From M0108 sp937862735 (GTDB taxonomy: Bacteria > Pseudomonadota > Gammaproteobacteria > Chromatiales > Chromatiaceae): a stretch of 64,000 bases of DNA. The notes under the pieces were generated by a model. The model searched no databases and was not told where the DNA came from. It worked only from the letters and a program-made list of their open reading frames with translations. A program made the position numbers and the translations under genes. Position 1 is the first letter of the stretch. The number at the start of each line of letters is the position of its first letter. Shown piece by piece: positions 1-10,176 of the stretch. The stretch is from positions 73,466 to 137,465 of the forward strand of contig CALMDH010000328.1 of assembly GCA_937862735.1 (NCBI GenBank), written 5' to 3'.

Positions 1-1170
1 TTTGTTGACGCCGTCGTAATTGCAGGTGATGGTCCCGGCGCCAATGTTCACCCCACTGCCGACCTGGGCGTCACCAATGTAGGTCAGGTGGCTGATCTTG
101 GTTCCCGACCCAATCCGGGCCTTCTTGATCTCGACGAAGTTGCCGACATGGACCTGGTCCGCCAGTTCGGCCTGGGGACGTAAACGGGAGAAGGGTCCAA
201 TCCGGGCCTGGGAGCCCACCCGGGCCTCTTCGATGACCGAATTGGCCAGGACCTGGCTCTGGTCACCGATAACGCAGTCCCGCAGGTAGCAATTCGGCCC
301 GATGGTGACGCCGTCGCCCAGGATCACCACCCCCTCGAAGAGGCAGTTGATGTCGATGCTGACGTCTCGCCCGACCTGGAGCTGGCCGCGCACGTCAAAG
401 CGCGCCGGGTCGCGCAGGCTCACCCCGGCCTGCATCAGGTCACGGGCGAGGCGGGCCTGAAAGCGCCGCTCCAGATCGGCGAGCTGGATACGGTCATTGA
501 CGCCGAGGATCTCCTCGATTTGCTCCGCCTGGGTCGTGGCAATGGCCTGGCCCTCCGCCGCGGCCATGGCGATGATATCCGTCAGATAGTATTCCCCCTG
601 GGCATTGTTGTTGCCCAGCCGGTCCAGCCAGCCTGCCAGGTGATTCCGGTCCGCGATCATAAAGCCGGTATTGATCTCGTCGATGGCCAGTTCCGCCTCG
701 CTGGCGTCCTTTTCCTCGACGATCCGCCGTACCTGGCCATCGTGATCCCGCACGATGCGCCCGTATCCTCCGGGATCGGGGAGGATGGCGGTCAGGACGC
801 CGAGACTGGTGTCCCGCGCCTCCGCCATCAGGCGGCGCAGGGTGGTGGCGCTAATCAGGGGAATGTCACCATACAGGACCAGGATGCGATCGACGTCCCC
901 GAGTTGAGGCAGGGCCTGCAGCAGGGCATGCCCGGTACCCTTGCGCTCCGCCTGGAGGGCCCAGACGCAGTCCAGTTCCCCCAGGGCCAGGCGTACCTGA
1001 TCCCCGCCATGGCCTTGGACGATGCAGAGCTTTGCCGGCTCTAACGCCAGGGCCGTATCCACGACATGCCGCAGCAGGGGACGGTCGGCCAAGGGGTGCA
1101 GCACCTTGGGCAGGTCGGATTTCATCCGCGTGCCCTGGCCAGCGGCGAGGATGGCGACACCGAGTTTCAT
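1..1170 (-). CDS. glmU: Bifunctional UDP-GlcNAc pyrophosphorylase / glucosamine-1-phosphate acetyltransferase, 3' end cut by the window
   Basis: GlmU makes UDP-N-acetylglucosamine for peptidoglycan and lipopolysaccharide in the cytoplasm: it acetylates glucosamine-1-phosphate and then adds UMP. The protein begins MKLGVAILAAGQGTRM, the nucleotidyltransferase loop, followed by SDLPKVLHPL. The frame stays open for 390 codons to the window edge, where it reads ITCNYDGVNK, a hallmark of the C-terminal left-handed beta-helix acetyltransferase domain. Family members are about 455 residues, so roughly 65 residues lie outside the window. There is no stop inside the window. It lies 54 bp downstream of the SlyD-like gene in the same direction, and glmU next to the atp operon is the usual gammaproteobacterial arrangement. 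Confidence 0.96.
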   Translation of the reverse strand, partial: MKLGVAILAAGQGTRMKSDLPKVLHPLADRPLLRHVVDTALALEPAKLCIVQGHGGDQVRLALGELDCVWALQAERKGTGHALLQALPQLGDVDRILVLYGDIPLISATTLRRLMAEARDTSLGVLTAILPDPGGYGRIVRDHDGQVRRIVEEKDASEAELAIDEINTGFMIADRNHLAGWLDRLGNNNAQGEYYLTDIIAMAAAEGQAIATTQAEQIEEILGVNDRIQLADLERRFQARLARDLMQAGVSLRDPARFDVRGQLQVGRDVSIDINCLFEGVVILGDGVTIGPNCYLRDCVIGDQSQVLANSVIEEARVGSQARIGPFSRLRPQAELADQVHVGNFVEIKKARIGSGTKISHLTYIGDAQVGSGVNIGAGTITCNYDGVNK

Positions 1171-1224
1171 GGGGGTGGCTCCGGGGCGGGGTGAACTTCA
1201 GGGTAGGCGTGACGCTGGTCCGGC

Positions 1225-1716
1225 TCAATGCAGGGCCGGGGGAATGGCGCAGGCCTGGCCGTCCTGAGCCAGGTCCTCCCGGGTGGCCTCCCGCACCTCG
1301 TGGATCCGGACGTGGACCCGGAGCCGCTTACCCGCCAGGGGGTGATTGCCATCGATGGTCAAGCGACCATTTTCGATCCGGGAGACAAAGAAGGTCTTGA
1401 CCTCACCGGCTTCATTCTGCATCTGCACCTCGGCCCCTATGTGGCGAAATTGGGGGGGGACGTTGGCGAGGTCGTCGGTGAAGGTCAAATCCGGGTCGTG
1501 CCGGCCAAATCCCTGCTCGGGCGCGAGTTCGAAATCCACCTCATCCCCGGCGCGCTTATCTCGAATGGCCTCGTCCATGCCGCCGATCAGTTCCTGGTTG
1601 CCGCCCAGGATGAAGCTCACGGGCAGATCGCTGTGCTCAAGGACAGCACCGGTTTCATCGGCGATGCGGTAGGTCAGGCTGACATATTTGCCATCCTGGA
1701 TGCGTTCTTCGCTCAT
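1225..1716 (-). CDS. SlyD-like FKBP-type peptidyl-prolyl cis-trans isomerase
   Basis: This is a 163-aa cytoplasmic prolyl isomerase and chaperone of the SlyD/FkpB family. It opens with QDGKYVSLTYRI, has the insert-in-flap region after GFGRHDPDL, the strand DGNHPLAGKRLRVHV and the SlyD-type ending VREATREDL. The His-rich metal-binding tail of E. coli SlyD is absent; the tail here is QDGQACAIPPALH. The start at MSEERIQDG was chosen over a start 20 codons upstream because homology begins there and the extra residues look like untranslated leader. It sits between the atp terminator and glmU and probably shares a transcript with glmU. SlyD versus FkpB is uncertain, so no symbol is given. Confidence 0.88.
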   Translation of the reverse strand: MSEERIQDGKYVSLTYRIADETGAVLEHSDLPVSFILGGNQELIGGMDEAIRDKRAGDEVDFELAPEQGFGRHDPDLTFTDDLANVPPQFRHIGAEVQMQNEAGEVKTFFVSRIENGRLTIDGNHPLAGKRLRVHVRIHEVREATREDLAQDGQACAIPPALH

Positions 1717-1785
1717 GCGCAGGTTACCTGAGGGTTGAGCCCGACCCTGAAGGGGCCGGTGACTAGCCGTCAGCATACCCTAAAT

Positions 1786-1816
1786 AACCTAGCCCCCGCA
1801 GGGCGGGGGCTAGGTT
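1786..1816 (-). terminator. Rho-independent terminator of the atp operon
   Basis: A perfect 14-bp inverted repeat (AACCTAGCCCCCGC and its complement) has a 3-nt loop. Read on the minus strand it follows the atpC stop by about 30 bp and is followed by ATTTAGG, a weak T-rich tail. It separates atpC from the SlyD-like gene. Confidence 0.8.
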
Positions 1817-1846
1817 GTGCTGGGGCTCTGGGACCGGTTGGGTGGA

Positions 1847-2272
1847 TTAACTGACCTTGGTCTTACGCAACCGCTCGATGGCCCGCAACTGGGCCACGGC
1901 CTCCGCCAGTTCCGCCTGGGCCTGGGCATACTGGAAGTCCGCGGCCTTGCCCGCCAGGGCATCCTCGGCGCGGCGCTTGGCCTCGGCGGCGGCGGCCTCG
2001 TCCAGGTCATGGGCGCGGACCGCGGTGTCGGCCAGGACGGTGACGATATCGGGCTGGACCTCAAGCATGCCCCCGGAGACGTAAAAGTGCTCCATCTCAC
2101 CGTTGTCCTTCTCCACCCTGACCTCGCCTGGCTTCAGGCGGGTGATGAGGGCGGTGTGACGGGGCGCGATGCCCAGTTCACCCATCTCGCCCGGCGCGAA
2201 CACCATGGTCGCCAGACCGGAGTGGATGGCCCGCTCGGCACTCACGATGTCGACGTGGATAGTCATTGCCAT
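1847..2272 (-). CDS. atpC: ATP synthase F1 epsilon subunit
   Basis: This 141-aa subunit belongs to the F1 central stalk and couples and inhibits ATP hydrolysis. It begins MAMTIHVDIVSAE, closely matching the E. coli start MAMTYHLDVVSAE, which fixes the start codon. It carries the beta-sandwich signature GELGIAPRHTALIT and VSGGMLEVQPDIVTVLADTA, then the two-helix C-terminal domain ending RAIERLRKTKVS. It is the last gene of the operon and is followed by the hairpin at 1786-1816. Confidence 0.97.
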   Translation of the reverse strand: MAMTIHVDIVSAERAIHSGLATMVFAPGEMGELGIAPRHTALITRLKPGEVRVEKDNGEMEHFYVSGGMLEVQPDIVTVLADTAVRAHDLDEAAAAEAKRRAEDALAGKAADFQYAQAQAELAEAVAQLRAIERLRKTKVS

Positions 2273-2290
2273 GGGAAATTACCCCGCTGA

Positions 2291-3667
2291 TCAGACGTTG
2301 CCGCCTTTGGCCGCCGCCTCTTCGATACCGCCCACCATGTAGAAGGCCTGCTCCGGCAGATGGTCATATTCACCGTTGACGATGGCCTTGAAGCCGGCGA
2401 TGGTGTCCTTGAGGGCGACATACTTGCCGGGGGAGCCGGTGAAGACCTCGGCGACGAAGAAGGGCTGGGACAGGAAGCGCTGCATCTTGCGGGCCCGGGC
2501 CACCGTCAGCTTATCCTCCTCGGAGAGTTCGTCCATGCCAAGGATGGCGATGATGTCCTTGAGTTCCTTGTAGCGCTGCAAGGTGCCCTGCACCTGGCGG
2601 GCCACCGTGTAGTGCTCGACGCCGACCACGTGCGGGTCGAGGATGCGGCTGGTGGAGTCCAGGGGGTCCACGGCCGGGTAGATGCCCAGTTCGGCGATCT
2701 GCCGGGACAGCACCAGGGTGGCGTCCAGGTGGGCGAAGGTGGTGGCCGGTGAGGGGTCGGTCAGGTCGTCCGCCGGGACATATACCGCCTGGAAGGAGGT
2801 GATGGAGCCGGTGCGGGTGGAGGTGATGCGCTCCTGCAGGGCGCCCATTTCCGAGGCCAGGGTCGGCTGATAGCCCACAGCGGAGGGCATGCGGCCCAGC
2901 AGGGCGGAGACCTCGGTACCGGCCAGGGTGTAACGATAGATGTTGTCGACGAAGAGCAGCACGTCGCGCCCCTCGTCACGGAAGTATTCGGCCATGGTCA
3001 GGCCGGTGAGGGCGACGCGCAGACGGTTGCCCGGCGGCTCGTTCATCTGCCCGTAGACCAGGGCGACCTTGTCGAGCACGCCACCGTCGGTCATCTCGTG
3101 GTAGAAGTCGTTGCCCTCACGGGTACGCTCGCCCACGCCAGCGAAGACCGAGAAGCCGGAGTGTTCGACGGCGATGTTGCGGATCAGTTCCATCAGGGTC
3201 ACGGTCTTACCGACGCCGGCGCCGCCAAAGAGGCCTACCTTGCCGCCCTTGGCGATAGGCATGATCAGGTCGATGACCTTGATGCCGGTCTCCAGGATCT
3301 CGGTGGTGGAGGCCTGATCCTCGAAGGACGGGGCGGAGCGGTGGATGGACCACTTGTGCTCGGCGTCCACCGGGCCCTTGTCGTCGATGGGCCGGCCCAG
3401 GACATCCATGATGCGGCCCAGGGTCGCCTTGCCCACGGGTACCTGAATGGGGGTGTGGGTGTTACTGACGCCCACGCCACGCTGGAGGCCGTCGGTGGTG
3501 CCCATGGCGATGGTGCGCACCACGCCGTCGCCCAGTTGCTGCTGGACTTCCAGGGTCAGGCCCACCTGATCGACCAGAAGGGCGTCGTAGACCTTGGGCA
3601 TCTCGCCGCGCGGGAACTGCACGTCAACCACCGCGCCGATGATTTCCACCACGTTACCGGAACTCAT
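2291..3667 (-). CDS. atpD: ATP synthase F1 beta subunit
   Basis: This is the catalytic subunit of F1, 458 aa. It shows the Walker A motif GGAGVGKTVTLMELI, the catalytic-region sequence GERTREGNDFYHEM, and ALTGLTMAEYFRDEGRDVL around Walker B. Length and ends match the family. The start MSSGNVVEIIGAVVDVQFP is preceded by GAGGAAAG. It lies 18 bp upstream of atpC. A dense set of opposite-strand open frames over this gene is a codon-bias artefact. Confidence 0.98.
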   Translation of the reverse strand: MSSGNVVEIIGAVVDVQFPRGEMPKVYDALLVDQVGLTLEVQQQLGDGVVRTIAMGTTDGLQRGVGVSNTHTPIQVPVGKATLGRIMDVLGRPIDDKGPVDAEHKWSIHRSAPSFEDQASTTEILETGIKVIDLIMPIAKGGKVGLFGGAGVGKTVTLMELIRNIAVEHSGFSVFAGVGERTREGNDFYHEMTDGGVLDKVALVYGQMNEPPGNRLRVALTGLTMAEYFRDEGRDVLLFVDNIYRYTLAGTEVSALLGRMPSAVGYQPTLASEMGALQERITSTRTGSITSFQAVYVPADDLTDPSPATTFAHLDATLVLSRQIAELGIYPAVDPLDSTSRILDPHVVGVEHYTVARQVQGTLQRYKELKDIIAILGMDELSEEDKLTVARARKMQRFLSQPFFVAEVFTGSPGKYVALKDTIAGFKAIVNGEYDHLPEQAFYMVGGIEEAAAKGGNV

Positions 3668-3753
3668 ATCACTTTCCTCGTTCTCGCCTGTCGGCGGTTG
3701 GATGCAATTCTGTTGGGTTGGGCATCCGGGATGCCCGGGGTCGTCGCGGGGGC

Positions 3754-4620
3754 TCAGACCGCCGCCGCGCCGCCCACGATTTCCGAGATTTCCTGGGTGA
3801 TCGCCGCCTGGCGCGCCTTGTTGTAAATCAACTGGAGTTCGCTGATGAGGTTGCCGGCGTTGTCCGTGGCGGCCCGCATGGCCACCATGCGGGCGGATTG
3901 CTCGCAGGCCCCGTTCTCCACGACCGCCTGGTAGACCAGGGACTCGATGTAGCGCACCAACAGGGCATCGAGCACGGCCTTGGGCTCCGGCTCGTAGATG
4001 TAATCCCAGTGGGTCCTGAGGGTTTTGGCCTCCTCTTCCGCCTGGATCGGCACCAGTTGGCGGATCGTCGGCTTTTGCGTCATGGTATTGACGAACTCGT
4101 TGTAGGCCACATGGATGGCGTCGATCTCGCCGGCCTCGTAGGCGTCCAGGATGACCCGCACCGCGCCGATGAGGTCTTCGATGTGGGGCTTGTCACCCAG
4201 GTGGGTGACCTGCGCCATGACCTTGCCGCCAAAGCGGCGGAAGAAGGCCAGGGCCTTGGCGCCGACCACGGCGAAGGAGGTTTCGACCCCCACCTTGCGC
4301 TGGTCGCGGATCTCCACGGCCAGTTTGCGGAACAGATTGGTATTGAGACCCCCGCAAAGACCCCGGTCGGACGAGATCACGATGTAGCCGACGCGCTTGC
4401 GTTCCCGTTCCGCCGACATGTAGCTGTGACGGTATTCAGGTGAGGCGTGGCTCAGGTGGGAGATGACCTGGAGCATCTTCTCGGCATAGGGCCGGGATGA
4501 GCTCATGCGATCCTGGGCCTTGCGCATCTTGGCCGCCGCGACCATCTGCATGGCCTTGGTGATCTTCTGCGTGCTCTTGATGCTGGCGATCTTGGTGCGG
4601 ATTTCTTTGGCGCCGGCCAT
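3754..4620 (-). CDS. atpG: ATP synthase F1 gamma subunit
   Basis: The gamma subunit (288 aa) is the rotating central shaft of F1. The N-terminus MAGAKEIRTKIASIKSTQKI and the C-terminal helix ARMVAMRAATDNAGNLISEL, which ends close to the family terminus IVGGAAAV, are both diagnostic. The central Rossmann-like region holds the conserved VISSDRGLCGGLN. It lies between atpA and atpD in the usual order. Confidence 0.98.
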   Translation of the reverse strand: MAGAKEIRTKIASIKSTQKITKAMQMVAAAKMRKAQDRMSSSRPYAEKMLQVISHLSHASPEYRHSYMSAERERKRVGYIVISSDRGLCGGLNTNLFRKLAVEIRDQRKVGVETSFAVVGAKALAFFRRFGGKVMAQVTHLGDKPHIEDLIGAVRVILDAYEAGEIDAIHVAYNEFVNTMTQKPTIRQLVPIQAEEEAKTLRTHWDYIYEPEPKAVLDALLVRYIESLVYQAVVENGACEQSARMVAMRAATDNAGNLISELQLIYNKARQAAITQEISEIVGGAAAV

Positions 4621-4769
4621 ATCTTAGGCTCCCAGCGTCCGGCCCGACCAACTGGCAGCCCCGAAGGGCCGCCGGGCGGCTTGGCCGGCGTAAGGTTGGT
4701 GGGTCAGGACACCCGCCGTCCGACGCGGTTTTTTCACCGCCCTGCCGGCCGCCGGGTAACCGCGGCTTG

Positions 4770-6311
<1,542 letters not shown>

Positions 6312-6323
6312 GTCGGTTTCCCG

Positions 6324-6863
6324 TTAAATGTGCAATTCGCTGGCCAGCCTTTGGAGCTTCCCCAGGACGGAGCCGTCGATGACCAGGTCATCGGCCCGGA
6401 TCTCCACCCCACCAATCAGGGAGGGGTCGTTCTCGACCGTGATCTCCACCTCCGCCTTCAATTTTGCCTTGAGCGCCGCCGCCAGGACCTCGATCTGTTG
6501 TTCATCCAGGTCGTAGGCGCTCCGAATCTGAACCTGACGCACCCCCTTGTGGGCCGTCTCCAGTTCCGCGAAGACCTTGGCAATCTCCGGCAGTACCGCC
6601 AGGCGCTTGTTCTCCGCCAGGACCCGGACCAGGTTGCGTGCCTCCGCGGGGAGCGCGTCTCCCCCCAGGTCAAGCAGCATGTCTCGTGGCAGGTCGCGAG
6701 GGATCCCCGGATTGGTGATCTGGGCCGCCATGGCCGGGTCGCTGGTCAGGGCGCCCAACAGGTCAAGGGCCCCGGACCAGGCATCGACCTGGCCAGTCTC
6801 CGTGGCGCGGGCGAAGGCGGCCTCCGCGTAGGGGCGGGCGATGGTGGTGAGTTCTCCGGCCAT
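6324..6863 (-). CDS. atpH: ATP synthase F1 delta subunit
   Basis: The delta subunit (179 aa) sits on top of F1 and binds the peripheral stalk. It begins MAGELTTIARPYAEAAFARA and carries the family signature ENDPSLIGGVEIRADDLVIDGS near the C-terminus. Length and position between atpF and atpA are as expected. Confidence 0.96.
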   Translation of the reverse strand: MAGELTTIARPYAEAAFARATETGQVDAWSGALDLLGALTSDPAMAAQITNPGIPRDLPRDMLLDLGGDALPAEARNLVRVLAENKRLAVLPEIAKVFAELETAHKGVRQVQIRSAYDLDEQQIEVLAAALKAKLKAEVEITVENDPSLIGGVEIRADDLVIDGSVLGKLQRLASELHI

Positions 6864-6872
6864 GGTCGCGTC

Positions 6873-7343
6873 CTAGATCTGCTTGGCGAAGGAATCAACC
6901 AGGGCCTTGTGGGCGCTGGCGTCGATTTCCTTGTTGAGGATTTTGGTCGCGGCGGCCAGGGCGAGCTCGGCCACCTTCTCCCGCAGTGCCTCCCGGGCGC
7001 GATTGGCCTCCTGATCGATCTCCGCCTTGGCGGCGGTGACCAGTCGTTCGCCTTCGACGCGCGCCGATTCCTTGGCCTCTTCCACGATCTCGGCGGCCCG
7101 TTTCTGCGCCTGGCTGACGATCTCGGCGGCGTGCTTTTTGGCCTCCACCATGAGTTCCTTGGCGCGCTGCTGTCCGAGCTGCTGCTCCTGGTGACCACGT
7201 TCCGCGGCGGCCAGGCCCTCGGCGATCTTGGTCTTGCGCTCCGCCAGGGCGGTGACGATCGGCGGCCAGACAAACTTCATACAGAACCAGACGAACACCG
7301 CGAAGGAGATCATCTGGAGGAACAGGGTCAAATTGATATTCAT
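6873..7343 (-). CDS. atpF: ATP synthase Fo subunit b
   Basis: Subunit b (156 aa) forms the dimeric peripheral stalk. It opens MNINLTLFLQMISFAVFVWF, a single membrane segment, and continues as a long charged coiled coil with KTKIAEGLAAAERG. It has the same length as the E. coli protein. It is 10 bp upstream of atpH. Confidence 0.96.
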   Translation of the reverse strand: MNINLTLFLQMISFAVFVWFCMKFVWPPIVTALAERKTKIAEGLAAAERGHQEQQLGQQRAKELMVEAKKHAAEIVSQAQKRAAEIVEEAKESARVEGERLVTAAKAEIDQEANRAREALREKVAELALAAATKILNKEIDASAHKALVDSFAKQI

Positions 7344-7399
7344 GCCTTTGCCTCGTGATGGACGAGAAATGCAGGACCGGCGTGGGGCCGGACCCTCAT

Positions 7400-7633
7400 T
7401 TAGACGGCAAACATCAAATAGAGGCCCATGGCGACCGAGATGACCGGCAGGGCGTCCGTCAGACCCATGACGATGAAGAACTGGGTGCGCAGCACGGGGA
7501 TGAGTTCAGGCTGGCGGGCGGAGCCTTCTAGGAAGCGGCCGCCGAGGATACCAATACCGATTGCCGCGCCAATGGCGCCCAGGCTGAGCATGAGAGCGGC
7601 GGCGACGTAGACCAGGGCTTGCGAGAGTTCCAT
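7400..7633 (-). CDS. atpE: ATP synthase Fo subunit c
   Basis: This 77-aa proteolipid has two membrane helices. The first contains GAIGAAIGIGILGGRF, the polar loop is RQPELIP, and the second contains the proton-carrying Asp60 in GLTDALPVISVAMG. An aspartate at this place, with no Glu/Thr ligand set, points to a proton-coupled rather than a sodium-coupled ring (established for the family). Confidence 0.98.
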   Translation of the reverse strand: MELSQALVYVAAALMLSLGAIGAAIGIGILGGRFLEGSARQPELIPVLRTQFFIVMGLTDALPVISVAMGLYLMFAV

Positions 7634-7696
7634 TGTTTTCCCTCTTGAGGTTGGGTGGGTCTGGGGTGAAAGGGGGCGGCTTGCGGTGCCAGGCGA

Positions 7697-8539
7697 TCAG
7701 TGATGTTCCTGGTGGGCCATGTCGAGGTAGACGATGGTCAGCACCATGAAGATGAAGGCCTGCAGCAGGATGATGATGATATGGAAGATGGCCCAGGCCA
7801 GTTGCATGGCGCCACCGCTGATGCTCAGGATGATGTTGTGGCCATACATGAGCGCGATGAGGATGAAGATCATCTCACCCGCGTAGAGGTTACCGAAGAG
7901 ACGCAGGGCGAGTGAGATCGGCTTGGAGATGAGGTTGATGCCCTCCAGCACCAGATTGGCGGGAATGCCCCATTTGCCAAAGGGCTGTAGGGCCAGTTCT
8001 CCGATGAATCCCCCGATGCCCTTGATCTTGATGCTGTAGTAAACGATGAGGATGAAGACCGTGATGGACATGCCGAAGGTTGCGTTCGGATCCGTGGTCG
8101 GCACGATCTTAAGGAAATGAATGCCCATCAGGCTCGCCAGCCAGGGGATCAGGTCCACCGGGAACAGGTCCATCAGATTCATCAGGAAGACCCAGACGAA
8201 GATGGTCAGGGCCAGGGGGGCGATGAGGGGGTTGACGCCGCTGAAGGAGCCGCGGACGTTCTCCTCGACGAAGTCGATGACCCACTCGGCGAAATTCTGC
8301 ATGGGGCCCGGAACGCCCGCCGTGACTTGGTCGGCGACCTTCTTGAAGAACCACATCATCAGGACGCCCAGGCCGATGGCGAAGAACATGGTGTCCACGT
8401 GGACGGCCCAGAAGCCCATCGCCGCTGCCTCCTCGGCGTTATGGGCGAAGGTCAGACCCCGGTCCGGCAGGACGCCAAGGGTGAGATTGGTCAGATGGTG
8501 GTTGATATATCCTTGCGCGGTCAGAGCTTCGGCAGCCAT
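7697..8539 (-). CDS. atpB: ATP synthase Fo subunit a
   Basis: Subunit a (280 aa) is a multi-span membrane protein that provides the proton half-channels. The essential arginine lies in SLALRLFGNLYAGEM. The last helix carries AFIFMVLTIVYLDMA and the protein ends HQEHH. It follows atpI with a 13-bp gap. Confidence 0.97.
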   Translation of the reverse strand: MAAEALTAQGYINHHLTNLTLGVLPDRGLTFAHNAEEAAAMGFWAVHVDTMFFAIGLGVLMMWFFKKVADQVTAGVPGPMQNFAEWVIDFVEENVRGSFSGVNPLIAPLALTIFVWVFLMNLMDLFPVDLIPWLASLMGIHFLKIVPTTDPNATFGMSITVFILIVYYSIKIKGIGGFIGELALQPFGKWGIPANLVLEGINLISKPISLALRLFGNLYAGEMIFILIALMYGHNIILSISGGAMQLAWAIFHIIIILLQAFIFMVLTIVYLDMAHQEHH

Positions 8540-8552
8540 CGACGGTCTCTCT

Positions 8553-8942
8553 TCAAGGTTTCGAACCAGCGCCCCAATAAGGCGCGATTATCGCCGGCAG
8601 CACCTGTACGGCGAAGTAGGCGGCCAGCATGGCCGGCACATTGAGGTCATCCACCCGGGCGAAGGCGAAAACAAAAATGCCGATCACGAGGATCAGCTTG
8701 CCGATCTCCGCCCCGATAATCCGGCCTACCAGGGCTTGGGGACGCCGTGCCTCGTAGGGACCGAAGACGGATGCCGCGAACAGGGACGTTGCCAGGGTAC
8801 AGGCCCCACCGCCGATGAGGATCGAAAGGGCGGTCGTTTGGGCGAAGGCCAAGGCGCCAGCGGCAAATGCCAGGGTCAGGATGAACTGAGCCAGCACTAT
8901 CCGCCCCGCTACCTGGGCCTGGAGCTCGTCCCTTCGACTCAT
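8553..8942 (-). CDS. atpI: ATP synthase accessory protein I
   Basis: AtpI (129 aa) is a small membrane protein thought to help assemble the c-ring. Four hydrophobic segments are visible, with the conserved stretch PYEARRPQALVGRIIGAEIGKL between the second and third broken here only by one residue. It is the first gene of the operon; its start lies about 50 bp downstream of a good promoter. Confidence 0.9.
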   Translation of the reverse strand: MSRRDELQAQVAGRIVLAQFILTLAFAAGALAFAQTTALSILIGGGACTLATSLFAASVFGPYEARRPQALVGRIIGAEIGKLILVIGIFVFAFARVDDLNVPAMLAAYFAVQVLPAIIAPYWGAGSKP

Positions 8943-8995
8943 GTCCGAGATGTCCCGGTACCAGGTAGGTGAACGTTTGCCTTCAAAGCGGCCGC

Positions 8996-9024
8996 ATTAT
9001 AAGGGCGCTTTATCGGTGGATCAA
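8996..9024 (-). promoter_or_regulatory. Sigma-70 promoter of the atp operon
   Basis: On the minus strand, TTGATC (9024-9019) is followed by exactly 17 bp and then TATAAT (9001-8996). The predicted start is about 45 bp ahead of atpI. Two direct copies of GTGGATCA (9016-9023 and 9032-9039) overlap the -35 box and lie just upstream of it. Confidence 0.75.
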
Positions 9025-9107
9025 TCTATAAGTGGATCATCGCTGACCCGGATGGGATCATGGCGACGGGCAGCCCGCGACCAGTTCCGCGATGATGGGG
9101 CGGAAGA

Positions 9108-10028
9108 TTACTTGATGTGGGCCAGGATGCCGTCCAGCTCATCCAGGCTGTGGTAGGCGATCACCAGCCGACCGCCGCCGCGGGTTCCCGGGTGAATCTG
9201 AACCTGGGCACCCAGGCGCTCGGCCAGGTCATCCTGGAGGCGCCGGACGTCCGGGTCCATCACGCTGGACGGACGCGGGGCTGGATTGGCCCGTTCCTCG
9301 TCCTCCTGCTGAAGCTGGCGTACCAGGCGCTCCGTCTCCCGCACCGAAAGGCCGCGGCTGGTGACCTGGTCGGCGGCGGCGCTCTGCCTGGGGCCCTTGA
9401 GGCCCAGGAGGGCGCGGGCATGTCCCATCTCCAACTGGCCACGTTCCAGGGCGCGTTTCACGTCGTCATTGAGTTCGAGCAGGCGCAGAAGATTGGTGAC
9501 GGTGGCCCGGGATTTGCCGATGGCCTCGGCGATCTGGGCATGGGTCAGACCAAACTCCCCCAGCAACCGTTGCAGAGCGGTGGCCTCCTCCAAGGGGTTG
9601 AGATCGGCGCGCTGGATGTTCTCGATGAGGGCGATGGCCATGGCCCCCTGTTCGTCAACCTCCCTGATCACCGCCGGGATCTCGCTCAGCCCCGCCTGCT
9701 GGGCGGCGCGCCAGCGACGTTCCCCCGCGAGGAGCTCGTAGCGCCCGGCGGCCAGGGCCCGCACCACCACGGGCTGGATGATGCCCTGGACGGCGATGGA
9801 GTCCGCCAGTTCGCGCAGGGCGTCGGGGTCGAAGTCCCGGCGGGGTTGGTAGCGCCCACGTTCGATCAGGTCCAGGGGCAGGCTGGACAGGCGGCCCTCC
9901 GTCTCGCTGGGCGTCGCGCCGGGACCGACGCCGGAATGGTCTGGTTCCAGGGAGGCCATGCCTGGGTCACCCAAGCCACCGAGCAGGGCATCCAGGCCGC
10001 GGCCGAGACCTTTTTTCCTGACGTTCAT
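9108..10028 (-). CDS. parB: Chromosome-partitioning protein ParB
   Basis: ParB (306 aa) binds parS sites, spreads as a CTP-dependent clamp and is moved by ParA. It opens with the ParA-interacting tail MNVRKKGLGRGLDALLGG. The CTP-binding motif GERRWRAA is at about residues 102-109, followed by ENIQRADLNPLEEA and a helix-turn-helix with GLTHAQIAEAIGKSRATVTN. The C-terminus is the dimerisation domain. Two matching parS palindromes are present in recF. The preceding parA gene ends 148 bp away. Confidence 0.97.
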   Translation of the reverse strand: MNVRKKGLGRGLDALLGGLGDPGMASLEPDHSGVGPGATPSETEGRLSSLPLDLIERGRYQPRRDFDPDALRELADSIAVQGIIQPVVVRALAAGRYELLAGERRWRAAQQAGLSEIPAVIREVDEQGAMAIALIENIQRADLNPLEEATALQRLLGEFGLTHAQIAEAIGKSRATVTNLLRLLELNDDVKRALERGQLEMGHARALLGLKGPRQSAAADQVTSRGLSVRETERLVRQLQQEDEERANPAPRPSSVMDPDVRRLQDDLAERLGAQVQIHPGTRGGGRLVIAYHSLDELDGILAHIK

Positions 10029-10176
10029 GCTGGGGCGATCCTCAAGTGGCAGTGCGGGGCGCGGCGAGGTTGAAGGGAAGTCTTACCGCGGCGTCCTTCA
10101 TCCCCAGGGTTAAGGCGGGATACCGCATGAGGATTTGAGTTGGCGGCGCCATGGCGATGGAGGCGGAGGCGCGGGC

